36,027 nucleotides of DNA. It comes from Cyanobacteriota bacterium. GTDB taxonomy: Bacteria > Cyanobacteriota > Cyanobacteriia > PCC-6307 > Cyanobiaceae. This document shows positions 1-7,802 of this stretch, in pieces. The notes below the pieces were generated by a model that searched no databases, was not told the DNA's origin, and saw only the letters and a list, made by a program, of their open reading frames with translations. Position 1 is the stretch's first letter. Each line of letters opens with the position of its first letter. Both the position numbers and the translations under genes were made by a program. The stretch is from positions 1 to 36,027 of the forward strand of contig JAQCGH010000016.1 of the NCBI GenBank assembly GCA_027620015.1. Direction: 5' to 3'.

Positions 1-20
1 TCAACTACCTAACGGCCCGT

Positions 21-1268
21 TTGCGCCCCTCCCGTTCCGCCAGTTCGCCGCAGTCCGGCTGGCTGGCTCAGTTTCCGGCGGCGCTGCGCCAAGTGGCCTT
101 CGTGCGACTGGTGGCTTCGTTCGGAGCCGGCGGCGTGCTGTATCTAACGCCGATCGTCTTCCACCAGGCGGCTTTCAGCGCCCAGGCGGTTACCCAGGGG
201 TTGGCGCTGGCAGCGTTAGCGGGCACGGCTGGTCGTTTTTTGAGCGGCATGCTGCTGGATCGGGGGCTGGCTTGCTCAGTACCAGTGCTGCTGTCCGCCC
301 TGGCAGCACTGCTGGGGGATCTGCGCCTGTTCGGCACGGCCAGCTTCCTGGGCTACGTGCAGGGACAATTGCTGATTGGCATTGCTGCCGGCCTCTACTG
401 GCCGGCGATTGAGCTGGCGGTGCCCCTTGGCTGCGGCACGGGGCCAGCCCCAATTCCCGCAGCCCGCGGTTTTGCCTTAGTGCGCAGTGCCGATGCTGCA
501 GGAATTGCGGCCGGAGCACTGCTTGGGGCGCTGCTGGCTGAGACCGGCCGCCTACGAGGCATTTACCTGATCGACATCGCCTGCCTGGTGGCGGTGGTAG
601 CGCTGCTGATAAGGCAACCCCTACAGCAAGCGAGCCCTGCCAGCCGCGATCCAGCCGACCACACACCCTGGCGTAAATGGTTACCGCCACTAATACCAGT
701 ACTCACAATCAGCCTGCTGGCAACCTCGCTGCCGGCACTGATGCAAAGCGCCCTACCCCTGGATCTGGTGCGCGGCGGCCTGAAGCGGGCGGCCATGCCA
801 GAAAGCCTGGGGGCGCTTTTGATTGGTCTGCAGTTGGGCGTGCTGGTGCTGATCCAATGGCCGGTGGGTCAGGCCCTGGCCAAGCGTCCGAAAGCGCAGG
901 GGCTGGGCCTGAGCCTGGCCTGCTTTGCCACTGGCACGGTTCTACTGGCCTTTTCGGCCCTTAGCAGCCACGGGCTATGGCTGGTGCTGATAGCTCAGCT
1001 GCCTTTGGCATTAGGGGAGGCGGCTTTCCTGCCGATTGCCACCGCAGCAGTGATCGAGCTAAGCCCCAAGGAGCACCAGGGCTTGGCCATGGCTCTCTTC
1101 TCGCAATGTTTTGCCCTGAGCGCTCTAGGGGCGCCATTACTGGCCGGCTTAGCCCTCGATGCCCAAAGCCACGCGGGTGGCTTCTGGATCGGCATGACCC
1201 TGGTTTGTCTGGCAGGTCTCAACCTAGTGAAACGGCTGGGCAGTGAAACCAGCGCAGCTCAGCATTAA
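21..1268 (+). CDS. MFS transporter (possibly 5'-truncated)
   Basis: Predicted inner-membrane transporter of the major facilitator superfamily. The 415-residue product is very hydrophobic, with roughly a dozen predicted membrane segments in two halves joined by a polar linker around residues 200-220. A glycine-rich stretch ending in GRFLSGMLLDRG at about residues 72-83 resembles the MFS loop 2-3 motif. The length fits the family. The only nearby start is TTG at 21. The frame stays open to the left edge, so the true start may lie outside the window, although the first membrane segment begins soon after residue 25, which fits a start close to here. The stop faces the small minus-strand gene ending at 1283. 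The substrate cannot be inferred. Confidence 0.8.
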   Translation: MRPSRSASSPQSGWLAQFPAALRQVAFVRLVASFGAGGVLYLTPIVFHQAAFSAQAVTQGLALAALAGTAGRFLSGMLLDRGLACSVPVLLSALAALLGDLRLFGTASFLGYVQGQLLIGIAAGLYWPAIELAVPLGCGTGPAPIPAARGFALVRSADAAGIAAGALLGALLAETGRLRGIYLIDIACLVAVVALLIRQPLQQASPASRDPADHTPWRKWLPPLIPVLTISLLATSLPALMQSALPLDLVRGGLKRAAMPESLGALLIGLQLGVLVLIQWPVGQALAKRPKAQGLGLSLACFATGTVLLAFSALSSHGLWLVLIAQLPLALGEAAFLPIATAAVIELSPKEHQGLAMALFSQCFALSALGAPLLAGLALDAQSHAGGFWIGMTLVCLAGLNLVKRLGSETSAAQH

Positions 1269-1282
1269 CGGGGGCCTGTTCC

Positions 1283-1492
1283 TCACTCCGAAGCCGGTGG
1301 ATCGCAATCAGGGGCTTGCTGCTGCGCCACCCAGGCCTCGTGGGGCAGGGGCTCAGTGCCGTATTCCCAGTCGTCGTAGTCGGGATCGTTGCGGATTTTC
1401 TGATGTAACTCCTTTTGCACCTCGAAATCGTGGGAGTGGCCAGCATCCACTGCTTCTTCAGGCTGAGGGTTGGTTGGTTGGGGGGCAGTCAT
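1283..1492 (-). CDS. Small conserved-looking acidic protein of unknown function
   Basis: I do not recognise this gene. From the ATG at 1490-1492 it encodes 69 residues, acidic and hydrophilic, with a proline-rich N-terminus and a central stretch rich in Asp, Glu, His and aromatic residues (DPDYDDWEYG). There is no membrane segment or signal peptide, so it should be a soluble cytoplasmic protein. The frame extends 11 codons upstream to a TTG at 1525, but the ATG is more plausible. It lies 61 bp downstream of ychF on the same strand and may be co-transcribed with it. Amino-acid use looks like a real protein rather than an antisense shadow, but this rests on inspection only. Confidence 0.6.
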   Translation of the reverse strand: MTAPQPTNPQPEEAVDAGHSHDFEVQKELHQKIRNDPDYDDWEYGTEPLPHEAWVAQQQAPDCDPPASE

Positions 1493-1553
1493 GGCTTTTA
1501 TCTCAGCAGGATCATTCTGAAGCAATTGCAGGTTTGGTGAGCTGCACCCGAGC

Positions 1554-2645
1554 TCATACGTTGAACAGAAACTCCATCACATCGCCTTCTGCAACGATGT
1601 ATTCCTTGCCCTCAGCCCGCAGCCAGCCCTTGGTGCGAGCTTCCACCAGCGAGCCCGCCTCGAGCAGCTGCTTGTAGCCGATGGTCTGGGCGCGGATGAA
1701 GCCGCGCTCGAAGTCGGTGTGAATCACGCCAGCCGCCTGTGGAGCGGTCATGCCGGCCTGAATTGTCCAGGCGCGAGTTTCCTTCTCACCGGTAGTGAAA
1801 TAGGTGCGCAGACCCAGCAGGGCGTAAGTAGCGCGGATGAGACTCTGCAGGCCCCCCTCCTGTACTCCGAGGCCCGCCAAGAATTCGGTGCGATCCTCCT
1901 CTGGCAATTCGATTAATTCGGCCTCCACCTGGGCTGAGATGCGCACCGTTCCCGCCCCCTCCTTCACGGCTAGCGCGGCCACCTCCTCGCAGTAGGCGTT
2001 GCCACTGGCCAAATCGTCTTCGCTCACGTTGGTGGCATAGATGATCGGCTTGGCGGTGAGCAGCCCTAAGGGCTTGAGCATCGGGGCCTCCTCATTGCTG
2101 AGGACCACATTGCGGGCTGCACCGCCGGCCTCCAGCTCCACCTGAATGCGCTCGAGGGCGGCATCTTCAAGCTGGGCCTCCTTACTGGTGCGTACCTGCT
2201 TTTTAAGTCGCTCGCGTCGCTTCTCCACCTGGGAAAGATCGGCCAGGCCAAGCTCCAGGTTGATCACCTCGGCGTCGCGGGCCGGCCCCACCGAGCCACT
2301 CACATGGATCACGTCGTCGTTCTCGAAACAGCGCACCACGTGCACGATTGCGTCTACCTCGCGGATGTTGGCCAGAAACTTGTTGCCGAGGCCCTCTCCC
2401 TGGCTAGCTCCTTTCACCAGCCCGGCAATATCCACAAACTCCACCCGGGTGGCAACGATCTCCTTGCTGGAGCTGAGCACAGCCAGCTGATCGAGTCTGG
2501 GATCTGGCACCGAGACCACACCAGAATTCGGTTCAATCGTGCAGAAGGGGTAGTTGGCGGCTTCGGCCTGGGCGTTGGCAACCAGGGCATTGAACAGGGT
2601 CGATTTGCCGACGTTTGGCAGACCGACGATTCCGGCTTTGAGCAT
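1554..2645 (-). CDS. ychF: Redox-regulated ATPase/GTPase YchF (OLA1 family)
   Basis: YchF is a universally conserved Obg-related P-loop nucleotidase that associates with ribosomes and, in studied bacteria, prefers ATP and is linked to oxidative-stress response. The 363-residue product has the usual length. The P-loop GLPNVGKST lies at residues 8-16 and the switch/Walker B region [10 protein letters not shown] near residue 73. The nucleotide-specificity motif, NKxD in true GTPases, reads NVSE around residue 206, as expected for YchF. The C-terminal third is a TGS domain containing [10 protein letters not shown]. The ATG at 2645 is the natural start. The gene is divergent from the efflux adaptor with a 43 bp gap. 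Confidence 0.97.
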   Translation of the reverse strand: MLKAGIVGLPNVGKSTLFNALVANAQAEAANYPFCTIEPNSGVVSVPDPRLDQLAVLSSSKEIVATRVEFVDIAGLVKGASQGEGLGNKFLANIREVDAIVHVVRCFENDDVIHVSGSVGPARDAEVINLELGLADLSQVEKRRERLKKQVRTSKEAQLEDAALERIQVELEAGGAARNVVLSNEEAPMLKPLGLLTAKPIIYATNVSEDDLASGNAYCEEVAALAVKEGAGTVRISAQVEAELIELPEEDRTEFLAGLGVQEGGLQSLIRATYALLGLRTYFTTGEKETRAWTIQAGMTAPQAAGVIHTDFERGFIRAQTIGYKQLLEAGSLVEARTKGWLRAEGKEYIVAEGDVMEFLFNV

Positions 2646-2688
2646 TACGGAAATCTACGGGCCGCAGGTCGAGGCTTCAGCAGCGAAA

Positions 2689-3855
2689 ATGAATTCCTCT
2701 GCCATCAGCCCAATTCCCACACCCTCTTCAGTACCGGCGGTTTCCAGCTCGCCGCGCCGGCCCTGGCAGCGTCGGCGCCTTTGGGCCGCGGCCGCCGCAG
2801 GGCTTGTGCTTGCAGCCGGTATCGGCCTAGTGCAGCGTCAGCGCGGCACTAGTAGGGCCAATCTCGATCAATACACAGTGGTTGCAGCTGCGGGCGAGCT
2901 GCCTGGGGTGGTGAGTGCCAGCGGCGAACTCGAGGCCGAAAAGCGCGTCAACGTCAGCCCCAAACGGCAGGGGGTGATTGATGAGCTCTACGTAGAGGAG
3001 GGTGACCCGGTGGACCGCGGCCAGGCCCTAGCTCGCATGGATCGAGGCGACCTCGACGAGCGGCTAGGCGAGCTGAAGGCCCAGCTGCGCTCAGCCCAGG
3101 CCCAGCTGGCACGTAGCCGCAGCGAGCTGGAGCGAAATGAGAGCCTCAACCGTCAGAACGCCATCAGCCTCAGTGACTTCAACAGCGTGCGCAGCACCTT
3201 CCTTGTAGACCAGGCAGCCGAACAAGCCGCCCGCCAGCGATTGACCGCACGCCAGGTGGAGCAAGCAGACCTGGTGGTGCGAGCGCCCTTCAATGGGGTG
3301 GTGACCCAACGCTTCGCTGATCCAGGTTCCTTTGTGACCCCCACCACCACGGCCTCGGCTACGGCAGGCGCCACTAGCTCCTCGATTGTGGAGCTAGCCC
3401 AGGGCCTAGAGGTGGTGGCCAAGGTGCCGGAAAGCGACATAGGCCGTGTGCAGCTTGGCCAGAGCGCCACGGTGCGGGTGGATGCCTTTCCCGATAAACG
3501 CTTTGAAGCGCGAGTTAAGCGCATCACACCCCGGGCCGTGAAAATCAATAACGTCACCTCATTTGATGTGGTGCTGCGCCTGGTTGGCGACGCCCCCGAG
3601 CTGCGCATCGGCATGACCGCCGACGTCGGCTTCCAGACAGGTCAGGTGCAAGCCAAAACTCTGGTTCCCACCGTGGCGATTGTCACCGAGGAAGGGCGTC
3701 CGGGCGTGCTGCTGGTTGGCAAGAAAAACGAACCCACCTTCCAACCGGTGGAGCTAGGTATCAGCAGCGGCAAGGACACCCAGATCCTCTCGGGGATCAA
3801 AAGCGGCACACGAGTGTTCATCGACCTGCCCCCTTGGGCCCAGAAACGCAAATAA
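2689..3855 (+). CDS. Efflux transporter periplasmic adaptor (HlyD/MacA-like membrane fusion protein)
   Basis: Adaptor subunits of this family span the periplasm and link an inner-membrane ABC or RND pump to an outer-membrane channel. The 388-residue product has a short basic N-terminus, one membrane anchor at about residues 30-47, a biotinyl-lipoyl-like half before and after a coiled coil rich in Gln, Ala, Leu and Arg (residues about 125-185), and C-terminal beta-barrel and membrane-proximal domains. I chose the ATG at 2689 because the longer open frame runs back through ychF on the opposite strand. No pump gene adjoins it: wecB follows on the opposite strand. The pump partner is therefore encoded elsewhere and the substrate is unknown. 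Confidence 0.88.
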   Translation: MNSSAISPIPTPSSVPAVSSSPRRPWQRRRLWAAAAAGLVLAAGIGLVQRQRGTSRANLDQYTVVAAAGELPGVVSASGELEAEKRVNVSPKRQGVIDELYVEEGDPVDRGQALARMDRGDLDERLGELKAQLRSAQAQLARSRSELERNESLNRQNAISLSDFNSVRSTFLVDQAAEQAARQRLTARQVEQADLVVRAPFNGVVTQRFADPGSFVTPTTTASATAGATSSSIVELAQGLEVVAKVPESDIGRVQLGQSATVRVDAFPDKRFEARVKRITPRAVKINNVTSFDVVLRLVGDAPELRIGMTADVGFQTGQVQAKTLVPTVAIVTEEGRPGVLLVGKKNEPTFQPVELGISSGKDTQILSGIKSGTRVFIDLPPWAQKRK

Positions 3856-3863
3856 AACCGGTG

Positions 3864-3881
3864 CTGGGGGCTAACCCTCAG
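3864..3881. terminator. Possible bidirectional hairpin between efflux adaptor and wecB
   Basis: A 7-bp stem with one G-T pair and a CTAA loop sits between the convergent 3' ends of the adaptor gene and wecB and includes the wecB stop codon. On the minus strand a short TTTT run follows a few bases later; the plus strand has no T tract. This is weak evidence, so it is a candidate only. Confidence 0.3.
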
Positions 3882-4990
3882 GAGGACAGGAAAGTTCGCG
3901 CAGCTTCCACGATCCGCCCAGAAGCCTGGCCGTCACCAAAGGGGTTGTGGGCCCGGGCCATGGCCTCGTAGGCGGCAGGATTATCCAGCAGGTGGCTGGC
4001 CTCGGCAACGATGTCGGCGCTGTCGGTGCCGATCAACTTGGCCGTACCCGCCTCCACAGCCTCAGGGCGCTCCGTGGTGCGGCGCAGCACAAGCACCGGC
4101 TTACCCAGCGACGGCGCCTCCTCCTGCAGGCCGCCCGAATCGCTAAGCACCAAAGTAGCGCCGCGCATTGCCGCTACCAATTGGTCGTAATCGAGGGGTT
4201 CTACCAGAAAGGCGCGTGAATGGTCGCCGAGCAGGGCCTGCAGGGGCTCGCGCACGGTGGGATTGCGATGCAGGGGCAGCAACAGGGCGGTATCGGGATA
4301 GAGCTCGAGCAGCTCACGGAAGCCGCGGCCGATGTCCTGCAGCCGCTCACCCCAGTTTTCGCGACGATGCACAGTGGCCAAAATCACCCGCTGCTTCTCA
4401 AAATCCAGGCCGGGCAGCATGTAGGGGGGGGCCTGGTCTGCCATCAACAGCAGGGCGTCAATCACCGTGTTGCCGGTGGTCAGCACCGTGCCCACAACCC
4501 CTGATGCACGGCAGTTGGCAGCCGACAGGGCCGTGGGGGCGAAGTGCAGCTGGGCCAGCTGGGAGATCAGGCGTCGGTTGGCCTCCTCGGGGAAGGGATC
4601 GAGCAGGTTGGCGGTGCGCAGCCCGGCCTCCACGTGACCTACTGGGATCTGCTCGTAGAAGGCCGCCAGGGCCGATGCAAAAGCGGTGGTGGTGTCACCC
4701 TGCACCAGCACCAGATTGGGGCGATGGCTGGCGAATTCCTGCTTCAGGCCCTGCAGCGCTCCACAGGTGATGTGAGTGAGGGTCTGCTTTGGGGCCATCA
4801 GGGCCAGGTCGTGGTCGGCCGTCAGACCAAACAGACCCATCACCTGGCTCACCATTTCGCGGTGTTGGCCGGTGAGCACAACCCGAGTCTGGAAATCGTC
4901 GGCCTGCTGAAACGCCCGAATAACCGGTGCCAGCTTGATGGCCTCCGGACGGGTGCCGAGCACGATCGTGACGAGGGGCTTAGTCACCAA
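3878..4990 (-). CDS. wecB: UDP-N-acetylglucosamine 2-epimerase (non-hydrolysing)
   Basis: Cytoplasmic enzyme interconverting UDP-GlcNAc and UDP-ManNAc, a precursor for surface polysaccharides. The 370-residue length is typical. The N-terminal GTRPEAIKLAPV motif lies near residue 13, HRRENWGE near residue 209, and the UDP-binding LSDSGGLQEEAPSLGKPVLV stretch near residue 283, ending in the conserved RRTTERPE. The start is a TTG at 4990 or the directly following GTG at 4987. It lies 62 bp downstream of the Hlip gene on the same strand. No other polysaccharide genes adjoin it, so the product it feeds cannot be named from this window. Confidence 0.95.
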   Translation of the reverse strand: MVTKPLVTIVLGTRPEAIKLAPVIRAFQQADDFQTRVVLTGQHREMVSQVMGLFGLTADHDLALMAPKQTLTHITCGALQGLKQEFASHRPNLVLVQGDTTTAFASALAAFYEQIPVGHVEAGLRTANLLDPFPEEANRRLISQLAQLHFAPTALSAANCRASGVVGTVLTTGNTVIDALLLMADQAPPYMLPGLDFEKQRVILATVHRRENWGERLQDIGRGFRELLELYPDTALLLPLHRNPTVREPLQALLGDHSRAFLVEPLDYDQLVAAMRGATLVLSDSGGLQEEAPSLGKPVLVLRRTTERPEAVEAGTAKLIGTDSADIVAEASHLLDNPAAYEAMARAHNPFGDGQASGRIVEAARTFLSS

Positions 4991-5052
4991 AGCGCTGCAG
5001 ACCGACTGACACTAGGAAAGTGTTCAGGAAGGGTCCAGGCTTATAGGGTTTG

Positions 5053-5262
5053 TCAGTGGCTGGCCAGCCGAGCTACCAGCAGAACTGATAAGCCAACAGA
5101 AAGGCCCACCATTGCCAGCCGGCCATTCCATATTTCTGCTTGGGGGGTGAAACCCCTGCGCCAAGAATTGAGTTCAGCAGCACCTACAGGCTCAAACCCG
5201 TCAGGTACCTGATCAATGAGAGCGGTGTCTTGCAGATCGCGCTCGCGGTCGAGGGTAGTCAT
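5053..5262 (-). CDS. hli: High-light-inducible protein (one-helix chlorophyll-binding protein)
   Basis: Hlips are single-helix relatives of light-harvesting proteins that bind chlorophyll and carotenoid in the thylakoid and protect photosystem assembly or dissipate excess light. The 69-residue product carries the diagnostic motif AEIWNGRLAMVGL at residues 42-54, with the Glu and Asn/Arg pigment ligands, inside the single membrane helix. The N-terminal 35 residues are polar and presumably stromal. The start is an ATG. It lies 39 bp downstream of tsaD and may share its transcript, though Hlip genes commonly have stress-induced promoters of their own. Which subclass (HliA-D) it belongs to I cannot tell. 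Confidence 0.93.
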   Translation of the reverse strand: MTTLDRERDLQDTALIDQVPDGFEPVGAAELNSWRRGFTPQAEIWNGRLAMVGLSVGLSVLLVARLASH

Positions 5263-5301
5263 CGGCCCGCTGAAATACGGATCAATGTCAGTGTACGACG
5301 A

Positions 5302-6369
5302 TTAAAAGCATGGTTGTGATTCGTAAAGCAAGCCGGCTTGCTCCAGGGGCATTCGGGCAGCCACGCCTAGGTCGAAACAGCTGCTCTGGCCGCCGGCCAG
5401 GCGCTGGGCCGCAGCCACACCAATCATCGCGGCGTTATCTGTGCAATAGGCAAACGGAGCAACACGCCAGGCCAGGCCATCAAGCCCGCAGCGCTGCTCC
5501 ATCAGCTGCCGCAACCGGCGATTAGCCGCCACACCACCCACCAACACCAGCGTGCCAAGGCTCTGCTCACGGGCGCAGCGGCAACTGCGCTCAACCAACA
5601 CCTGGGCCACCACCTGCTCAAAACTGGCCGCAAGATCAGCTAGCGGCAACGGCTCGTTGCCTGCCCGGTGCTCAGCCTCCAAAGCGCGCACCTGGCGCAG
5701 CATCGCCGTCTTTAGACCGCTGAAACTGAAGTCATAGGGATAAAAGCCGCCCTCCGGCCGCGACACCCGGCCCTTGGGCAGGGCAAAGCGAAGGGGATCG
5801 CCGTCTAGTCCGGCCGCCTCGATCGCTGGACCACCCGGATAACCGAGCCCAAGCAGGCGGGCCACCTTGTCGAAAGCTTCTCCGGCAGCATCGTCGTGAC
5901 TGCGGCCCAAGCGGATATAGCGACCTGGCCCGTCAACCCGAATCAACTCAGTGTGGCCGCCACTGACCAGCAGCACCAGGTAAGGGCCTGGGGGCAGGGG
6001 CTCCCCCAGCTGCACCGAGCAAAGATGCCCTTCAAGGTGGTGTACGGCCACAAAAGGCTTGCCATGCAACCTTGCCAGGGTTCGCCCCGTTACCGAGGCA
6101 ACCAGCAGGGCCCCCACCAGGCCAGGAGCGACGGAGGCGGCAACGCCGTCGAGCTCAGAAATCGCCACACCGCTATCGCGACAAACCTGCTCAATCAGCT
6201 GGGGCATGGCCTCGACGTGACGCCGCGAGGCGATTTCCGGTACTACGCCCCCCCAGCGGGCGTGCTCCTCCACCTGGGAGGCCACGACACTGGCGAGCAC
6301 CGTCTGATCACGCACAATCGCTGCCGCCGACTCGTCACAACTTGTTTCGAGGGCCAGAACCAATGGCAT
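5302..6369 (-). CDS. tsaD: tRNA N6-adenosine threonylcarbamoyltransferase
   Basis: TsaD, with TsaB and TsaE, transfers threonylcarbamoyl to A37 of tRNAs reading ANN codons. The 355-residue length is standard. The ASKHA-fold N-terminus reads [15 protein letters not shown], the metal-binding HLEGH follows a preceding His near residue 113, and SGGHTELI lies near residue 137. A late [10 protein letters not shown] motif precedes the C-terminal CTDNAAMIG. The ATG at 6369 fits the family start exactly. It is divergent from psaF, with about 61 bp between the two starts, so the two promoters share a very short region. Confidence 0.98.
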   Translation of the reverse strand: MPLVLALETSCDESAAAIVRDQTVLASVVASQVEEHARWGGVVPEIASRRHVEAMPQLIEQVCRDSGVAISELDGVAASVAPGLVGALLVASVTGRTLARLHGKPFVAVHHLEGHLCSVQLGEPLPPGPYLVLLVSGGHTELIRVDGPGRYIRLGRSHDDAAGEAFDKVARLLGLGYPGGPAIEAAGLDGDPLRFALPKGRVSRPEGGFYPYDFSFSGLKTAMLRQVRALEAEHRAGNEPLPLADLAASFEQVVAQVLVERSCRCAREQSLGTLVLVGGVAANRRLRQLMEQRCGLDGLAWRVAPFAYCTDNAAMIGVAAAQRLAGGQSSCFDLGVAARMPLEQAGLLYESQPCF

Positions 6370-6430
6370 TGGACTTCAACAGCTCCCGTACTGTCCAGAA
6401 GTGTCATCCTGCCCCGCGGCCCTGCGTCCG

Positions 6431-6925
6431 ATGCGCCGTCTTTTTTCCCGCCGACTCTTCGCGGTTCTTCTCTCCGCCTTCCTGTTGCTCGGCTTCGCCC
6501 CTGCGGCCAAGGCTGACGTAGCAGGGCTGACCCCCTGCTCCGAGAGCGCCCGCTTCCAGCAGCGCGCTGCTGGCGCCAAAACCGATCAAGCCAAGGCTCG
6601 CTTCGCGATGTACAGCCAATCCGTATGCGGCACCGATGGCCTGCCCCACCTGATCGTGGATGGTCGCTGGAACCATGCTGGTGATTTCATGCTCCCCGGT
6701 ATCGCCTTCCTCTACATCGCTGGCTGCATTGGCTGGGCTGGTCGCAACTATTTGCGCTCCATCCGCGGCGACAAGGACGCCACCATGAAAGAGATTCAGA
6801 TCGACCTGCCCTTGGCTTTTAAGAGCACCCTGGCAGCAGCCACTTGGCCTCTGGCCGCCTTCGGAGAGCTCACAAGCGGCAAGTTGCTAGAACCCGACGA
6901 CAAGGTCACGGTTTCGCCCCGCTAA
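6431..6925 (+). CDS. psaF: Photosystem I reaction centre subunit III (PsaF)
   Basis: PsaF sits on the lumenal side of photosystem I and helps dock plastocyanin or cytochrome c6. The 164-residue precursor has a basic N-terminus (MRRLFSRR), a hydrophobic core and an APAAKA cleavage site near residue 28, so it is exported to the lumen. The mature part begins DVAGLTPC and holds two conserved cysteines (LTPC and QSVCG). A membrane helix containing FLYIAGCIGWAG lies near residues 95-112. I chose the ATG at 6431 rather than the upstream ATG at 6401 because it gives a normal signal peptide. psaJ follows 47 bp downstream, the usual cyanobacterial psaFJ operon. Confidence 0.97.
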   Translation: MRRLFSRRLFAVLLSAFLLLGFAPAAKADVAGLTPCSESARFQQRAAGAKTDQAKARFAMYSQSVCGTDGLPHLIVDGRWNHAGDFMLPGIAFLYIAGCIGWAGRNYLRSIRGDKDATMKEIQIDLPLAFKSTLAAATWPLAAFGELTSGKLLEPDDKVTVSPR

Positions 6926-6972
6926 AGGGTTTTTAGCCCTACCAGTCCTAGAAACCTCTCTAATTTTTCACG

Positions 6973-7089
6973 ATGAAAAAGTTCCTCACCACCGCTCCGG
7001 TATTTGCCGCCATCTGGTTTGGCCTTACCGCTGTAATAATTATCGAATTCAACCATTTCGTCCCAGACTTGTTGTTCTTTCCCCTCTAA
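6973..7089 (+). CDS. psaJ: Photosystem I subunit IX (PsaJ)
   Basis: PsaJ is a tiny single-helix subunit that packs beside PsaF in photosystem I. The 38-codon frame starts [16 protein letters not shown] and ends DLLFFPL, matching the family in length and in both ends. One membrane helix covers about residues 9-26, followed by the conserved EFNHFVPD segment. It is 47 bp after psaF and upstream of a strong hairpin terminator, so psaFJ forms a complete two-gene unit. Confidence 0.96.
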   Translation: MKKFLTTAPVFAAIWFGLTAVIIIEFNHFVPDLLFFPL

Positions 7090-7109
7090 TCAGCCCCTTT
7101 GATCAGACA

Positions 7110-7134
7110 CGGCCCCCCGGGGCCGCTTTTTTTT
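7110..7134 (+). terminator. Rho-independent terminator of psaFJ
   Basis: A GC-only stem (positions 7110-7115 pairing with 7120-7125, four-base loop) is followed by an uninterrupted run of eight T from 7127 to 7134. It lies 20 bp after the psaJ stop and 17 bp before the 3' end of the convergent gmk. It is the clearest terminator in the window. Confidence 0.9.
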
Positions 7135-7151
7135 GCCCGTGCCTAGCCGCC

Positions 7152-7706
7152 CTAACCCAGCAACTGCCCCAACTCAGCTAGGGCCAGCTCCAGTTCGCCG
7201 TTGACAAGCACCGCGTCAAATTCCGGCGCCGCAGCCAGCTCCACCTTGGCCCGCTCCAGCCGCCGGCCAATCGCCTCCTCGCTGTCGGTGCCGCGGCCGC
7301 GGATACGCCGCTCAAGCTCCTCAAAACTGGGGGGTTCGACAAAAATCTGGAAAGCTTCGGCAAAGCTTTGGCGCACCTGGCGTGCTCCCTCCAGCTCGAT
7401 CTCAAGCAGCACGGGCCTTCCTGCAGCCAGCTGGGCCTGCACCGGTTGGCGAGGGGTGCCGTAAAGGTTGCCAGCAAATTCGGCCCACTCCAGAAACCCG
7501 CCCTCAGCCACCTGGCCTTCAAAGGCATCGCGAGTCAGGAAAAAGTAGTGCTGACCATCCAGCTCACCGGCGCGGGGGGCGCGGGTGGTGGCTGAGACAG
7601 ATAACCAGATCTCTGGATGAAGTAGCAACAGCCGCTGCACCAAAGTGCCCTTGCCCACACCACTAGGGCCGGTGATCAAGGTGAGACGGCCGGGCAAGAC
7701 GCTCAT
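7152..7706 (-). CDS. gmk: Guanylate kinase
   Basis: Cytoplasmic enzyme phosphorylating GMP to GDP with ATP. From the ATG at 7706 the product has 184 residues, the normal size. The P-loop GPSGVGKGT lies at residues 13-21, followed by the GMP-binding [10 protein letters not shown] segment and [23 protein letters not shown] carries the conserved acidic segment, and [12 protein letters not shown] forms the lid. The frame continues 156 codons upstream, but that stretch is the antisense of rqcH and is not part of gmk. The gene is divergent from rqcH with about 80 bp between the chosen starts. Confidence 0.96.
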   Translation of the reverse strand: MSVLPGRLTLITGPSGVGKGTLVQRLLLLHPEIWLSVSATTRAPRAGELDGQHYFFLTRDAFEGQVAEGGFLEWAEFAGNLYGTPRQPVQAQLAAGRPVLLEIELEGARQVRQSFAEAFQIFVEPPSFEELERRIRGRGTDSEEAIGRRLERAKVELAAAPEFDAVLVNGELELALAELGQLLG

Positions 7707-7760
7707 AGTGGGCGGCAGCTCTGACCTGCAGAGTAGAAGCCAGCCTCCGTGTCCCTCTGC

Positions 7761-7802
7761 CAAGCCATGGCACCCTCCCGCCAAGCCATGGCACCCTCTC
7801 GC
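7761..7802 (+). repeat. 21-bp tandem duplication carrying an in-frame ATG at the rqcH start
   Basis: Two adjacent 21-bp units (7761-7781 and 7782-7802) differ at one base (C versus T at unit position 18). Each carries an ATG in the rqcH frame, at 7767 and 7788. A weak third partial copy including a GTG at 7749 precedes them. The unit encodes seven residues, QAMAPSR, so duplication keeps the frame. Confidence 0.9.

Noticed and set aside
4168-4770. 200-codon plus-strand frame inside wecB
   Set aside because: Arg/Pro/Gly-rich antisense shadow of wecB with no domain resemblance.
4544-5212. 222-codon plus-strand frame over wecB and the Hlip gene
   Set aside because: It is antisense to two genes with diagnostic motifs; its Gln/Gly/His-rich product looks like a shadow.
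5896-6516. 206-codon plus-strand frame across tsaD and the psaF start
   Set aside because: It lies antisense to tsaD, whose motifs are clear, and its composition is that of a GC-rich shadow frame.
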